Shown: one piece after another, positions 35,851 to 44,236 of the stretch | How positions within the stretch are numbered: the first letter of the stretch is position 1 | Layout: each line of letters begins with the position of its first letter | NCBI GenBank assembly: GCA_009779745.1 | Contig: WRDR01000001.1 | Span: forward strand, 62,001-126,000 | Direction of reading: 5' to 3' | Source: Alphaproteobacteria bacterium | Lineage (GTDB): Bacteria; Pseudomonadota; Alphaproteobacteria; UBA9219 | Length of the DNA stretch: 64,000 nucleotides | Program-made: the position numbers and the translations under genes | Notes under the pieces: model-generated | Seen by the model: the letters and a program-made list of their open reading frames with translations, nothing else | Databases searched by the model: none | What the model was told of the DNA's origin: nothing

Positions 35851-36151
35851 TGTAGTATATCCTTAGTTATTAAAACCATAGCAACAGGAAGCTCTTACAC
35901 GAAAAAATGCCGCTGTCAATCCACAAAATTAGCCATTCTTGCAAAAAAACGAGGATTGCTTTGTTTTTATTGTTGTCTATTAAGTATTTATTAGGTGTTT
36001 TTAAAGTATAACTTTTTATGCCTTTTGGATTATGGAACCGCCTATGCTGCAAAGCACTACAATGTTGCATTGCGGAACGGTTTTTCTCTAATCAAGTCAG
36101 GGCAGTTGTGTTAATCATATTCAATCTTTATATCAATAAGGAATTCTTACT
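35851..36151. other. AT-rich intergenic region upstream of pta
   Basis: About 300 bp without a gene. It contains an imperfect stem-loop at 36034-36088 (AACCGCC...GCGGAACGGTT) followed by TTTTCTC, possibly a terminator or part of the pta 5' leader. Otherwise only poly-T/poly-A tracts are seen. Confidence 0.4.
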
Positions 36152-37135
36152 ATGAATACTAAAACTCCTGCGTTTTCCGCAAACGAGCCTCCTGAAGTCA
36201 TTACCAGATCTCATGACCGGTACCATGTTGCCATGCAGGCTTGCGCCAAGCTGCCTCCGGTAAGGACTGCTGTTGTTTTTCCTTGTGATGCCGTGTCTCT
36301 GACTTCTGCTATTGATGCCCGCAACGAGAATCTTATAGAGCCTGTACTTATAGGTCCGAAAGACAAGATACTGAAAGTCGCTGCCGACAACAGCTTCAAT
36401 ATCTCCGGTTACGAGATTGTTGATGTGCCTGCCGATGCAGCCTCTGGCGAAAAGGCTGCGGAGCTTGCGTCCAAGGGAAATGTCCGCGCTATTATGAAAG
36501 GCTCTCTGCATACAGATGATGTCTTGCGTCCGATTGTTTCTTCTCAGTACGGGCTGCGTATCGGTAAAAAAAGATTATCTCATTCTTATCTGATGGATCC
36601 TCCTAATTACGACAAGTGGCTTATCATTACCGATGCCGTTGTCAACATTGCTCCTGATCTCAAGACTAAAGTAGACATTTGCGAAAACGCCGCTTTGGTC
36701 TGGAAGGCTCTGACAGGGGAAGAGAGGCTGCCTAAGATTGCTGCGCTTGCCGCTGTTGAGGTTGTGAACCCCGATATGCCTGCTACCATAGACGCTGCCT
36801 GTCTTTCCAAAATGGTCGACAGAAAACAAATCAAAGGCTGCATCATAGACGGTCCGCTCGCTTTTGATAATGCGTTCAGCAAAATAGCAGCTAAGGAAAA
36901 AGGGATTGTTTCCGATGTTGCCGGAGACCCGGATATTATGCTGGCTCCTGATATTGAAGCCGGAAACATTATGGCAAAACAGCTTATTTTCGCAGGTAAG
37001 GCCGATACGGCAGGACTCATTGTAGGGGCTAAGGTGCCGGTGATTTTAACCAGCCGTGCCGATAATCTGCGCGCCAGACTTTTGTCCTGCGCTTTAGCTC
37101 TTCTGGTTTCCAACTATCAGCACAAACAAAAATAA
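36152..37135 (+). CDS. pta: Phosphate acetyl/butyryltransferase
   Basis: 327 aa, the short Pta/Ptb-type fold without N-terminal DRTGG domain. AVVFPCDAVSLTSAIDA, MKGSLHTDDVLRPIVSS, SHSYLMDPPNYDKWLIITDAVVN-type loop with ITDAVVNIAP, and IDGPLAFDNAFSK. Converts acetyl-CoA plus phosphate to acetyl phosphate for the following ackA, yielding one ATP in fermentation. 20 bp from ackA; one operon. Confidence 0.88.
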   Translation: MNTKTPAFSANEPPEVITRSHDRYHVAMQACAKLPPVRTAVVFPCDAVSLTSAIDARNENLIEPVLIGPKDKILKVAADNSFNISGYEIVDVPADAASGEKAAELASKGNVRAIMKGSLHTDDVLRPIVSSQYGLRIGKKRLSHSYLMDPPNYDKWLIITDAVVNIAPDLKTKVDICENAALVWKALTGEERLPKIAALAAVEVVNPDMPATIDAACLSKMVDRKQIKGCIIDGPLAFDNAFSKIAAKEKGIVSDVAGDPDIMLAPDIEAGNIMAKQLIFAGKADTAGLIVGAKVPVILTSRADNLRARLLSCALALLVSNYQHKQK

Positions 37136-37155
37136 ATAATAAGAAAGAAAAAAAC

Positions 37156-38352
37156 ATGACTGATACTATTCTCGTTTTAAATGCCGGTTCTTCCAGCGTA
37201 AAGTTTCAACTGTTCGAGTACTCAAAGGAGCTGCCAAGGCTTCTTGTCGGCAGCGTTGTAGGCATTGGAACCAAGCCTATTCTGTCTATTGAAAGAGAAG
37301 GGACGGACAAAAAGCTGAAAATCGAAATCCCTGTTCACGAGACGCAAAAACAGGGCGTGCAGCGCATAATAGACTGGATAGAGGATTTGAAAGAAGGCTG
37401 GGTTATAAAGGTTGTAGCTCATAGGTTTGTTCACGGCGGACCTGAATTTTTTGAACCTACTTTTATCAATGCGGAAGTTTTTCATAAGCTGAAAGCTATT
37501 ATTCCTCTGGCTCTGCTTCATCAGCCGCATCATCTGGCGGCAGTCAGCGTTATTGAGAAGAGGCTCAAGAATATTCCTCAGATAGCCTGTTTTGATACTG
37601 CATTCCACGCTCATCACGCTGCGAAGTTTACTAACTTTGCAATACCCCAAGAGATGACTGACAAGGGCGTGAGGCGTTACGGGTTTCACGGATTGTCTTA
37701 TGCGTGGTCAGCCCAGTACCTTAAAAAGCACCACCCGGATCTTGCCAAGGGCAGGGTAGTTGTAGCCCATTTGGGCAACGGTTCCAGCTTATGCGCTATG
37801 CACAATTGCAAGAGTGTAGACACTACTATGGGAATGACTGTTTTAGACGGGCTTCCTATGGGGACCAGATGCGGACACATAGATGCCGGCGCAGTATTCT
37901 ATATGATTCGTGAGCTGAAGCTCTCTCATTCTAAAGTGGAAGAGATTCTGTACAAAGAGTCCGGACTCAAAGGCATGTCCGGCATAAGCAACGATGTGAA
38001 GACTCTGCAGGAAAGCTCTGATGCAAGAGCGGAATATGCGTTGGATTATTTTGCACACCACACTGCCAAGTTTATAGCCTCTATGGCGGCATCTCTGGGA
38101 GGGATAGATGCGCTGGTCTTTACCGGAGGCATAGGAGAGAACTCTGTTCAGATGAGGGAATCCATATTGGGTTACTTGGAGTTCTTGAAGATTCCAAAGG
38201 TCATGATTATCAATGCCAACGAGGAAAGATACATGGCGGAACAGGCTTTGGAGTGCATGTCTAAGGCGCATGTTGCCGGACATGAGCCTCATAAGAAGAG
38301 TCCTGCTGCGAAGCATAAGAAGCCGGCAGCGCATAGCAAGAAGAGTGCGTAG
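37156..38352 (+). CDS. ackA: Acetate kinase with basic C-terminal tail
   Basis: 398 aa. AckA signatures: NAGSSSVKFQLF at the N terminus, RRYGFHGLSYAW, AHLGNGSSLCAM, and VFTGGIGENSVQ. Transfers the phosphoryl group of acetyl phosphate to ADP. The last ~25 residues (EPHKKSPAAKHKKPAAHSKK) form a Lys/His/Ala-rich tail not part of the canonical enzyme. Confidence 0.93.
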   Translation: MTDTILVLNAGSSSVKFQLFEYSKELPRLLVGSVVGIGTKPILSIEREGTDKKLKIEIPVHETQKQGVQRIIDWIEDLKEGWVIKVVAHRFVHGGPEFFEPTFINAEVFHKLKAIIPLALLHQPHHLAAVSVIEKRLKNIPQIACFDTAFHAHHAAKFTNFAIPQEMTDKGVRRYGFHGLSYAWSAQYLKKHHPDLAKGRVVVAHLGNGSSLCAMHNCKSVDTTMGMTVLDGLPMGTRCGHIDAGAVFYMIRELKLSHSKVEEILYKESGLKGMSGISNDVKTLQESSDARAEYALDYFAHHTAKFIASMAASLGGIDALVFTGGIGENSVQMRESILGYLEFLKIPKVMIINANEERYMAEQALECMSKAHVAGHEPHKKSPAAKHKKPAAHSKKSA

Positions 38353-38409
38353 GCAATTAGTGACAAATTTGCAGTCGGATTGCATATTTATCAGCAATTT
38401 TTAAGGAGC

Positions 38410-38446
38410 CAACACCCCGATATTTCTATCGGGGTGTTGTTTTTTT
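38410..38446. terminator. Bidirectional intrinsic terminator
   Basis: 12-bp perfect stem CAACACCCCGAT / ATCGGGGTGTTG around ATTTCT, followed by a run of eight T (38440-38446 plus). Sits between ackA and the convergent PVN-repeat gene, ending 5 bp before that gene's stop. Confidence 0.85.
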
Positions 38447-38450
38447 GTTG

Positions 38451-39353
38451 TTATATTTTGGGTGCTCTCATACCATACTTGCTTAGTACAGCAGCAGTAC
38501 CTTCATCAGCCGCATTCTTAATTGCCTTCTCAACTGCGGTAGCAGAAGGTGCAACAGGAGATTTGGGTGAAACGAGATCCGCATACTTTCCAGTTGAAAT
38601 ATACTTGTCAACCACATTTAAAGCCCCAACCTTGACCTCATCATTATCGAGTGTGGCAACTATCGCATCCTTAATTAAGCCAGCTAATGCACCTGCGCCC
38701 GGATTAACCGGATTAACTGGATTGACCGGATTAACTGGATTGACCGGATTAACTGGATTGACCGGATTAACTGGATTGACCGGATTAACTGGATTGACCG
38801 GATTAACTGGATTGACCGGATTAACTGGGTTGACTGGATTAACCGGATTAACTGGGTTGACCGGATTGCCGAATCTCGCATTTAAACGCTTCTTAAAGTG
38901 GTTCCAAAAAGTCTTTTCTTCCACTTCTATACCATAGGCTTCCAATGCTCTGCGCATGTGCTTTCTGTAAGCCCGGCTGCCGCTTAGAATAATTTTTGAG
39001 GGGTAGGTAGGGACATAATTAGCAGGATTATTATTAGGATTGCTTGTATATGCAGTATATTCAGCTTCTTGATGTTTAGCAATAATAAATTTTGCAAATA
39101 CCTGAGCAGTTGCTTCTCTGTTAGCCTCATTATCATTCAACGCATTACGTTGAAATCCTTCTCCGCCTATGGAGAAAGTACCATTTGGATTGGCTATAAA
39201 CTCAACTTTAGACCCTTTCGCCCAAAAAATAGGAATCCACCACAGGTTTGGCCACAACTCGAGAGAAGACAGATAATCGTTTCTAAAATCTGTCGCTGGG
39301 CTTCCACCCATTCCATGACCAAAAGCAGTATCATTTCTATGCCAAAATCTCAT
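38451..39353 (-). CDS. Hypothetical protein with (PVN)n tandem repeat
   Basis: About 300 aa. ATG at 39353 is supported by AGGAG 8 nt upstream. Three parts: a ~160-residue N-terminal domain with aromatic clusters ([15 protein letters not shown]) and [11 protein letters not shown]; a run of about 18 Pro-Val-Asn triplets flanked by basic and acidic segments; and a ~80-residue helical C-terminal part ([20 protein letters not shown]). No signal peptide seen. The repeat may act as a rigid spacer. Function unknown. Terminator shared with ackA lies downstream. Confidence 0.75.
   Translation of the reverse strand: MRFWHRNDTAFGHGMGGSPATDFRNDYLSSLELWPNLWWIPIFWAKGSKVEFIANPNGTFSIGGEGFQRNALNDNEANREATAQVFAKFIIAKHQEAEYTAYTSNPNNNPANYVPTYPSKIILSGSRAYRKHMRRALEAYGIEVEEKTFWNHFKKRLNARFGNPVNPVNPVNPVNPVNPVNPVNPVNPVNPVNPVNPVNPVNPVNPVNPVNPVNPVNPGAGALAGLIKDAIVATLDNDEVKVGALNVVDKYISTGKYADLVSPKSPVAPSATAVEKAIKNAADEGTAAVLSKYGMRAPKI
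38701..38862. repeat. 9-bp/18-bp tandem repeat (coding, PVN)
   Basis: Eighteen 9-bp units alternating GGATTAACT and GGATTGACC, i.e. an 18-bp higher-order period, with a few edge variants (GGGTTGACT). In frame with the minus-strand gene, each unit encodes Pro-Val-Asn. Unit number can change by slippage without frame loss. Confidence 0.9.
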
Positions 39354-39529
39354 CACAGTCTCCTGATAAAAAATAGAATTAAAATATACCCTAACCTATA
39401 TCATTACATTATATAATTAAATTTCGGTGAAAGCAATAGTTTCAGGATTTTTTTTAAATTAAGTATTTGATAATGTGTAATTATTTTCGTAAGGAAACTT
39501 TAAGATTTGCGCAAAACATATTGAAATAA

Positions 39530-40378
39530 TTACATATTTTTGCTTGCGATAATACAACACGGCTGCCCGAAAAAGTTTTCTTTTATGCTTACTTTGCTGA
39601 ATCCTGCATATTTGAACAGAAATTCCGCTTCGGAAGCGTAAATCGCTCCTATTTGGCACAGGCAGAGTGCTTTGTAATGGGAAATGCTGTCAAAAGAAAA
39701 CGCCAGCTTTTTCACAAATTCCAGCCCGTCCTCGCCGCCGTCCAGGGAAATTATAGGATCATGTTCCCGCATTTCAGGCAGAAGATACGGAATATCTCCG
39801 GTTTTAGCTCTGGGAGGATTAGAAATTACTACGTGAAATTTTTCTTTCAGCCCCTCGCACCAGTCGTTTTTGATGAAAGAAACCCTATCGCCGAGATTAT
39901 TTAAGTTCGCATTCTTAGCCGCCAGCTCAAGAGCAGCATCGTTTATATCTATACCTGTTCCGTGCGCATTAGGGAGCTCTTTCAAAAGTGCCAATAACAA
40001 GCACCCAGTGCCGGTACCCGCATCTAAAATATGTATAGGCGTATCTTCTTTAAAAGTTTCTTTTATTGCCTCTATAGCATAATAAACAAAATCTTCGCTT
40101 TCCGGATAGGGCTTGAATACGTTGTTTTCCACCCATATTTTAAGACCAAAGAACTCTGTGATTCCGAAAATACGCTCTATAGGAATTCTTTGTTCCCGAA
40201 GAAAAACAGCTTTCTCTAAATTCTCTTTTTGTTCTGAAGACAACGGCATGTTCAGATAAAAATCATTGCCTAAAACGTGTTTAAATAGTATTTCTGTTTC
40301 TTGGCGGGCGTTTTTGATTCCGGCCTCCTTAAGGCGTGAAATTGCTTTGTCCAGTAACTTTTGTGTTTCGTTTATCAT
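39530..40378 (-). CDS. PrmC-like glutamine methyltransferase, divergent
   Basis: About 282 aa from ATG 40378. N-terminal helical domain (LDKAISRLKEAGIKNARQET) and SAM fold (HILDAGTGTGCLLLALLKELP, TGIDINDAALELAAKNA) match PrmC. The catalytic NPPY motif reads NPPR, and the preceding PETE motif reads YPESED. These substitutions affect glutamine binding, so the substrate may differ from release factors. prfA is elsewhere (54358-55425). Confidence 0.7.
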   Translation of the reverse strand: MINETQKLLDKAISRLKEAGIKNARQETEILFKHVLGNDFYLNMPLSSEQKENLEKAVFLREQRIPIERIFGITEFFGLKIWVENNVFKPYPESEDFVYYAIEAIKETFKEDTPIHILDAGTGTGCLLLALLKELPNAHGTGIDINDAALELAAKNANLNNLGDRVSFIKNDWCEGLKEKFHVVISNPPRAKTGDIPYLLPEMREHDPIISLDGGEDGLEFVKKLAFSFDSISHYKALCLCQIGAIYASEAEFLFKYAGFSKVSIKENFFGQPCCIIASKNM

Positions 40379-40437
40379 ATATCTTGCTTTAAACACCGTG
40401 TATGTTTATGCTTTGGTTATAACATAAAGATTTGCCC

Positions 40438-40968
40438 ATGAAACGTTTTTCTATATCCGTCAAGACAGCCATAATTATTAGCATAATTTTTCTGTTTGGA
40501 ATAGCATTTTACTGTTTTATGCCTTTTGAAAAAAGCCGGAGGACTGTTGAACAGTTTCAACTGTCTGAATCCGACAGACCTTCCTTTGGTGCTGCTGTTA
40601 TAAACATTTTACCTCCTGAATCAGGCGAGCCTATAGCTTCTTTTACCGTAGAAATAGCGAAAACTCCTTTTCAGCAGGTATACGGGCTTTCTTTTGTAAA
40701 GTCGCTGCCGGAAAATCAAGGTATGCTTTTTCTGTACAATACTCCCAGAAGGGTCGCTTTCTGGATGAAAAACACTTTTATTCCTTTGGATATACTTTTC
40801 TTAGATGAAAATTTTGAGGTAGTTCAAATTAAAAGAAGTGCGCAGCCTCATGACGAAACTTTAATACCTTCCGAGAAAGAAATAATGGCTGTGCTGGAAA
40901 TAAATGCTAGACTGGCAAGGAAACTTGGAATACGCTCTGGGTGTAGGATTGTCATTAATTCTATATAA
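40438..40968 (+). CDS. DUF192 family membrane-anchored/exported protein
   Basis: 176 aa from ATG 40438. Signal-anchor TAIIISIIFLFGIAFYCFM, then a DUF192 domain with FTVEIAKTPFQQVYGLSF, MLFLYNTPRRVAFWMKNTFI PLDILFLD and a closing LGIRSGCRIV. DUF192 proteins occur widely without a proven function. Followed 18 bp later by glpX. Confidence 0.85.
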   Translation: MKRFSISVKTAIIISIIFLFGIAFYCFMPFEKSRRTVEQFQLSESDRPSFGAAVINILPPESGEPIASFTVEIAKTPFQQVYGLSFVKSLPENQGMLFLYNTPRRVAFWMKNTFIPLDILFLDENFEVVQIKRSAQPHDETLIPSEKEIMAVLEINARLARKLGIRSGCRIVINSI

Positions 40969-40986
40969 CCCATAGGAAAATATAAC

Positions 40987-41937
40987 ATGTCTTTTTGCAA
41001 TCTTGTAATGCCTATTGTTCGGGTAAGCGAACAGGCGGCTTTGGCTGTGTACCCGTCTGTCGGCAGAGGCGATGAAAAGAAATCTGACGCTCTTGCCGTA
41101 GAGGCTATGCGTAAGGAACTCAATACTCTTAATATAGACGGCACAGTCGTAATCGGCGAGGGTGAGCGCGATGAGGCTCCTATGCTGTACATAGGAGAGA
41201 AAGTAGGGAAGGGCGGTGCTAAAATAGATATTGCTTTAGATCCTCTGGAAGGCACTACTATCGCCGCAACCGGAAACAGCGGTTCGCTGGCTGTCATTGC
41301 TTTTGCGGAAGAATCGGGCTTTCTTCATGCTCCTGATGTTTACATGAACAAGATTGCAGTCGGCCCCGGTTTCCCTTTAGGCACTGTTGATATTGATGCT
41401 TCCCCTCAGGAAAATATTTTGAATCTCGCCAAAGCAAAAGGCGTTTCTCCAGCTATGATTACCGTATGTATCCTTGACAGACCCAGACACCAAGAACTCA
41501 TCGCCAGTGTCCGTTCAACAGGAGCTAAAGTGTTTCTAATAGGAGACGGCGATGTTGCCGGTGTTATTTTCGCTTCTATGGCGGATAGCCCTATTGATAT
41601 TTACATGGGAACCGGAGGTGCGCCGGAAGGAGTCCTAGCTGCCGCAGCTCTTCAGTGTATCGGCGGTTTTATGCAAGGACGGCTTTTATTCCGTAACGAT
41701 GCTGAACTCGCAAGAGGGCAGAAAGCAGGCATTTCCGATTTTAACAGAAAGTATTCGCTGAACGATTTGGCTCACGGAGACATTCTGTTTTCCGCTACAG
41801 GCATGACTAGCGGAAACTTAGTTCTGGGCGTTAAAGAAGCTGCCGGAGGTATGTTTACTCAGACGCTGGTCATGCGTTCCAAGACCGGTACGATAAGGAA
41901 GGTAGACACTATACATAATGTGAAATGTGAAGTGTGA
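40987..41937 (+). CDS. glpX: Class II fructose-1,6-bisphosphatase
   Basis: 316 aa. Motifs: GRGDEKKSDALAVEAMR, VVIGEGERDEAPML, DIALDPLEGTTIAATGN, and a GTGGAPEGVLAAAAL loop. Gluconeogenic hydrolysis of fructose-1,6-bisphosphate. The 3' flank carries GTGAAAT-type heptamers (41918-41952). Confidence 0.93.
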   Translation: MSFCNLVMPIVRVSEQAALAVYPSVGRGDEKKSDALAVEAMRKELNTLNIDGTVVIGEGERDEAPMLYIGEKVGKGGAKIDIALDPLEGTTIAATGNSGSLAVIAFAEESGFLHAPDVYMNKIAVGPGFPLGTVDIDASPQENILNLAKAKGVSPAMITVCILDRPRHQELIASVRSTGAKVFLIGDGDVAGVIFASMADSPIDIYMGTGGAPEGVLAAAALQCIGGFMQGRLLFRNDAELARGQKAGISDFNRKYSLNDLAHGDILFSATGMTSGNLVLGVKEAAGGMFTQTLVMRSKTGTIRKVDTIHNVKCEV

Positions 41938-41952
41938 AGTGTGAAATTAGGA
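41918..41952. repeat. GTGAAAT heptamer repeat
   Basis: AATGTGAAATGTGAAGTGTG and following units, overlapping the end of glpX and running into the intergenic strip before terC. Same period as other loci. Confidence 0.6.
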
Positions 41953-42939
41953 ATTGGCGGAAGGGGAGTATGTTCTTGTTTTAAGAAGCGAAAAAGCTAT
42001 TCCTGAGCTCAGAATCAAAAATGTTATTCCCAGCGACAGAGATATGGGGAATTTTTCCCAATCAAGAAGATAGGCTATGAAAGTCTTGCTTCCTATGAAT
42101 ATCAGCAGCAGCGACAACGCATACTTAAGATAGTGAAATTTCTGTATAAACGCCGCTAACACAAAATACAGAGAACGCAAGCCCAGTATCGCAAATATGT
42201 TGCTCGTAAACACTATAATAGGTTCCGTAGTAATCATCAAAATAGCAGGTATGCTGTCTATGGCAAAAAGCACGTCTGCGAACTCTACCATAACCAGACA
42301 CAGAAAAAGCGGCGTTGCGTAAAGTACATTTTTTCCGGTTTTTTCAGACGGCTGCTTTATAAAAAATTTGTTCCCGTGAATCTCATGCGAGATTCTCAAG
42401 TGCTTTTGCATGCACTTGAATACGGGATTATTTTTTATATCTACCGGCTTATCTTTTGCCACCAGCATTTTTATTCCGGTAAATATCAGGAATAATGCAA
42501 ACAAATGCAAAACCCATTCAAATCTGGTAACCAGCTCTATTCCTGCCGCAATCATTAGGCCTCTTAGCACGATTGCTCCCAGTATGCCCCAAAACAGGAC
42601 TCTGTGCTGATACAGTCTCGGTATGCTGAAAAAAGAAAACAGCATCGCGATAACAAAAATGTTGTCTATTGACAGTGTTTTTTCCACTATGAACCCGGTC
42701 CAGTACTCCATTGCGCCGGACCTGCCCAGCTCAAGCCAAATCCAGCCTCCGAATAATAAACCTATGGCGATGTAAATAGAGGAAAAAATCAGGCTTTCTT
42801 TCATGCCTATTTCATGGTCGTTCTTGTTGATTACGCCTAAGTCAAGCGCCAAAAGACTGAAAATGATAGCTGCAAAGGAAAGCCACATCCATAAAGGCTG
42901 TCCCATAAAATCAGCAAATACAAACGAAACATCAAACAT
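41947..42939 (-). CDS. TerC family integral membrane protein
   Basis: About 330 aa from ATG 42939 (2 bp after the trxA stop). Eight or nine hydrophobic helices; WIWLELGRSGAMEYWTGFIV EKTLSIDN and FADVLFAIDSIPAILMIT carry the conserved Asp residues of the family. TerC proteins are linked to manganese/metal export in partnership with Sec-dependent proteins. Co-oriented with trxA. Confidence 0.88.
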   Translation of the reverse strand: MFDVSFVFADFMGQPLWMWLSFAAIIFSLLALDLGVINKNDHEIGMKESLIFSSIYIAIGLLFGGWIWLELGRSGAMEYWTGFIVEKTLSIDNIFVIAMLFSFFSIPRLYQHRVLFWGILGAIVLRGLMIAAGIELVTRFEWVLHLFALFLIFTGIKMLVAKDKPVDIKNNPVFKCMQKHLRISHEIHGNKFFIKQPSEKTGKNVLYATPLFLCLVMVEFADVLFAIDSIPAILMITTEPIIVFTSNIFAILGLRSLYFVLAAFIQKFHYLKYALSLLLIFIGSKTFIAYLLDWEKFPISLSLGITFLILSSGIAFSLLKTRTYSPSANS

Positions 42940-42941
42940 TA

Positions 42942-43268
42942 CTATGTGTTTTCTTTTATCCAACTAAGCAAGGTTGATTTTGGCAGCGAACCCACCTTCG
43001 TTGAAACTATTTCCCCGTTTTTGAACATTATAAGCGTAGGAATGCTTCTTATTCCGTATTTGCCCGGCACTTCTGAAGAGGTATCAACATTCATTTTAGC
43101 TATCTGAACAGTGTCTCCCGCTTCAGCAGCGACTTCTTCAAGAACAGGGCTCAGCTGTTTGCAGGGACCGCACCACTCAGCCCAAAAATCAACTATGACC
43201 AGTGTTGCGGATTTCAGAACTTCCGCTTCGAAATTTGCGTCATCAACAGTTTTTATAGAGTTGCTCAT
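42942..43268 (-). CDS. trxA: Thioredoxin 1
   Basis: 108 aa, standard length. Active site WAEWCGPCKQLSPVLEE, cis-proline region RSIPTLIMFKNG. Disulfide reductase partner for Bcp and ribonucleotide reductase-type systems. Directly followed by terC. Confidence 0.95.
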   Translation of the reverse strand: MSNSIKTVDDANFEAEVLKSATLVIVDFWAEWCGPCKQLSPVLEEVAAEAGDTVQIAKMNVDTSSEVPGKYGIRSIPTLIMFKNGEIVSTKVGSLPKSTLLSWIKENT

Positions 43269-43370
43269 TTTTAAATCCTCTCATTAGACTTTACATTAGT
43301 CATCTCCATAGTGTACCGTATACAATGTTATTATCAAGAACATTTTTTATTGTAGGACTCATTTTAGAAT

Positions 43371-44135
43371 ATGGAATGGAATGATGAAGGAATAATTTTA
43401 TCCATTAGACCGCATGGAGAACATGCTGCTATAGTAACTGCGCTCACTTTGGAAAACGGCAGGCATTTAGGTTTGGTAGCGGGCGGACAGAGCAAAAAAC
43501 TAAAGCCAATTCTTCAGCAAGGCAATCAGGTGTCTCTTAAATGGAGAGCCCGGACTTTGGAGCAGCTAGGAACCTATACCGCAGAACTCTTGAATCCTTA
43601 CATTATAAAGTGGCTCGATAATCAGGAGGTTGTTTTTATCTGCGCAAGCGCGTGTGTCGTTGCGGATTGTTCTTTGCCGGAAAGGCAGCCCATGGCAGGC
43701 GTATATGCTGCTTTGAATTATCTTTTATCAATAGAAGACCAAAATCTGTTCGCTCCTTTGTATGTGAAATGGGAAGTTTCTTTGCTGCAAGCACTAGGGT
43801 ATGGGTTAGACCTTTCCAAGTGTGCAGTTACTCAGGAAAACGCCGAGCTCGTTTACGTAAGCCCCAAGACGGGCAGGGCTGTTTCCAGACTTATAGGCGA
43901 GCCTTACAAAGACAAACTGCTTGTTCTTCCGGAATTCCTCACAAAAGACAGCGTACGTTCATGGTCTTCTGCCGATATTGTAAACGGTCTGCGCATAACA
44001 GGGTATTTCTTATCAAAGCATGTTTTTTCCAATCCTCAGTCCAGAGCTCTTATTCCAATAGACGGCCAGCTTCCTCATGCCAGACAGCGTTTAATGAATT
44101 TTTTCAAAAAGAAGATGGAGACTTCAGATGATTAG
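43371..44135 (+). CDS. recO: DNA repair protein RecO
   Basis: 254 aa. N-terminal OB-fold WNDEGIILSIRPHGEHAAIV and LGLVAGGQSKK, followed by the helical C-terminal domain (LLQALGYGLDLSKCAVTQ). Mediates RecA loading in the RecFOR pathway. The usual zinc cysteine cluster is not obvious. Confidence 0.9.
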   Translation: MEWNDEGIILSIRPHGEHAAIVTALTLENGRHLGLVAGGQSKKLKPILQQGNQVSLKWRARTLEQLGTYTAELLNPYIIKWLDNQEVVFICASACVVADCSLPERQPMAGVYAALNYLLSIEDQNLFAPLYVKWEVSLLQALGYGLDLSKCAVTQENAELVYVSPKTGRAVSRLIGEPYKDKLLVLPEFLTKDSVRSWSSADIVNGLRITGYFLSKHVFSNPQSRALIPIDGQLPHARQRLMNFFKKKMETSDD

Positions 44136-44140
44136 AGAAA

Positions 44141-44176
44141 GTATTCCCCGGCGGATTTGGAAACACCGGGGGATAC
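44141..44176. repeat. Inverted repeat GTATTCCCC type, downstream of the Cys-rich gene
   Basis: GTATTCCCCGG and CCGGGGGATAC around a 14-nt loop, just after recO. A related palindrome is at 46293-46322 on the other side of the gene at 44237-46033. Confidence 0.6.
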
Positions 44177-44236
44177 GGAAGGAAATACTGGTTTTATTAA
44201 TGAGAGAACTCATATCTCAAACCATCATCATAGTAA

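Noticed and set aside
36034-36088. Riboswitch or sRNA upstream of pta
   Set aside because: The stem is imperfect and I recognise no known class. It may simply be a terminator; described only as part of the intergenic region.
38701-38862. Possible CRISPR array
   Set aside because: The unit is 9/18 bp, contiguous and without spacers, and it is in frame inside a coding sequence.
38380-38937. Collagen-like plus-strand ORF encoding GLT triplets
   Set aside because: It crosses a strong intrinsic terminator and is the complement of the PVN-repeat gene, which has a good ribosome site. The repeat creates open frames on both strands.
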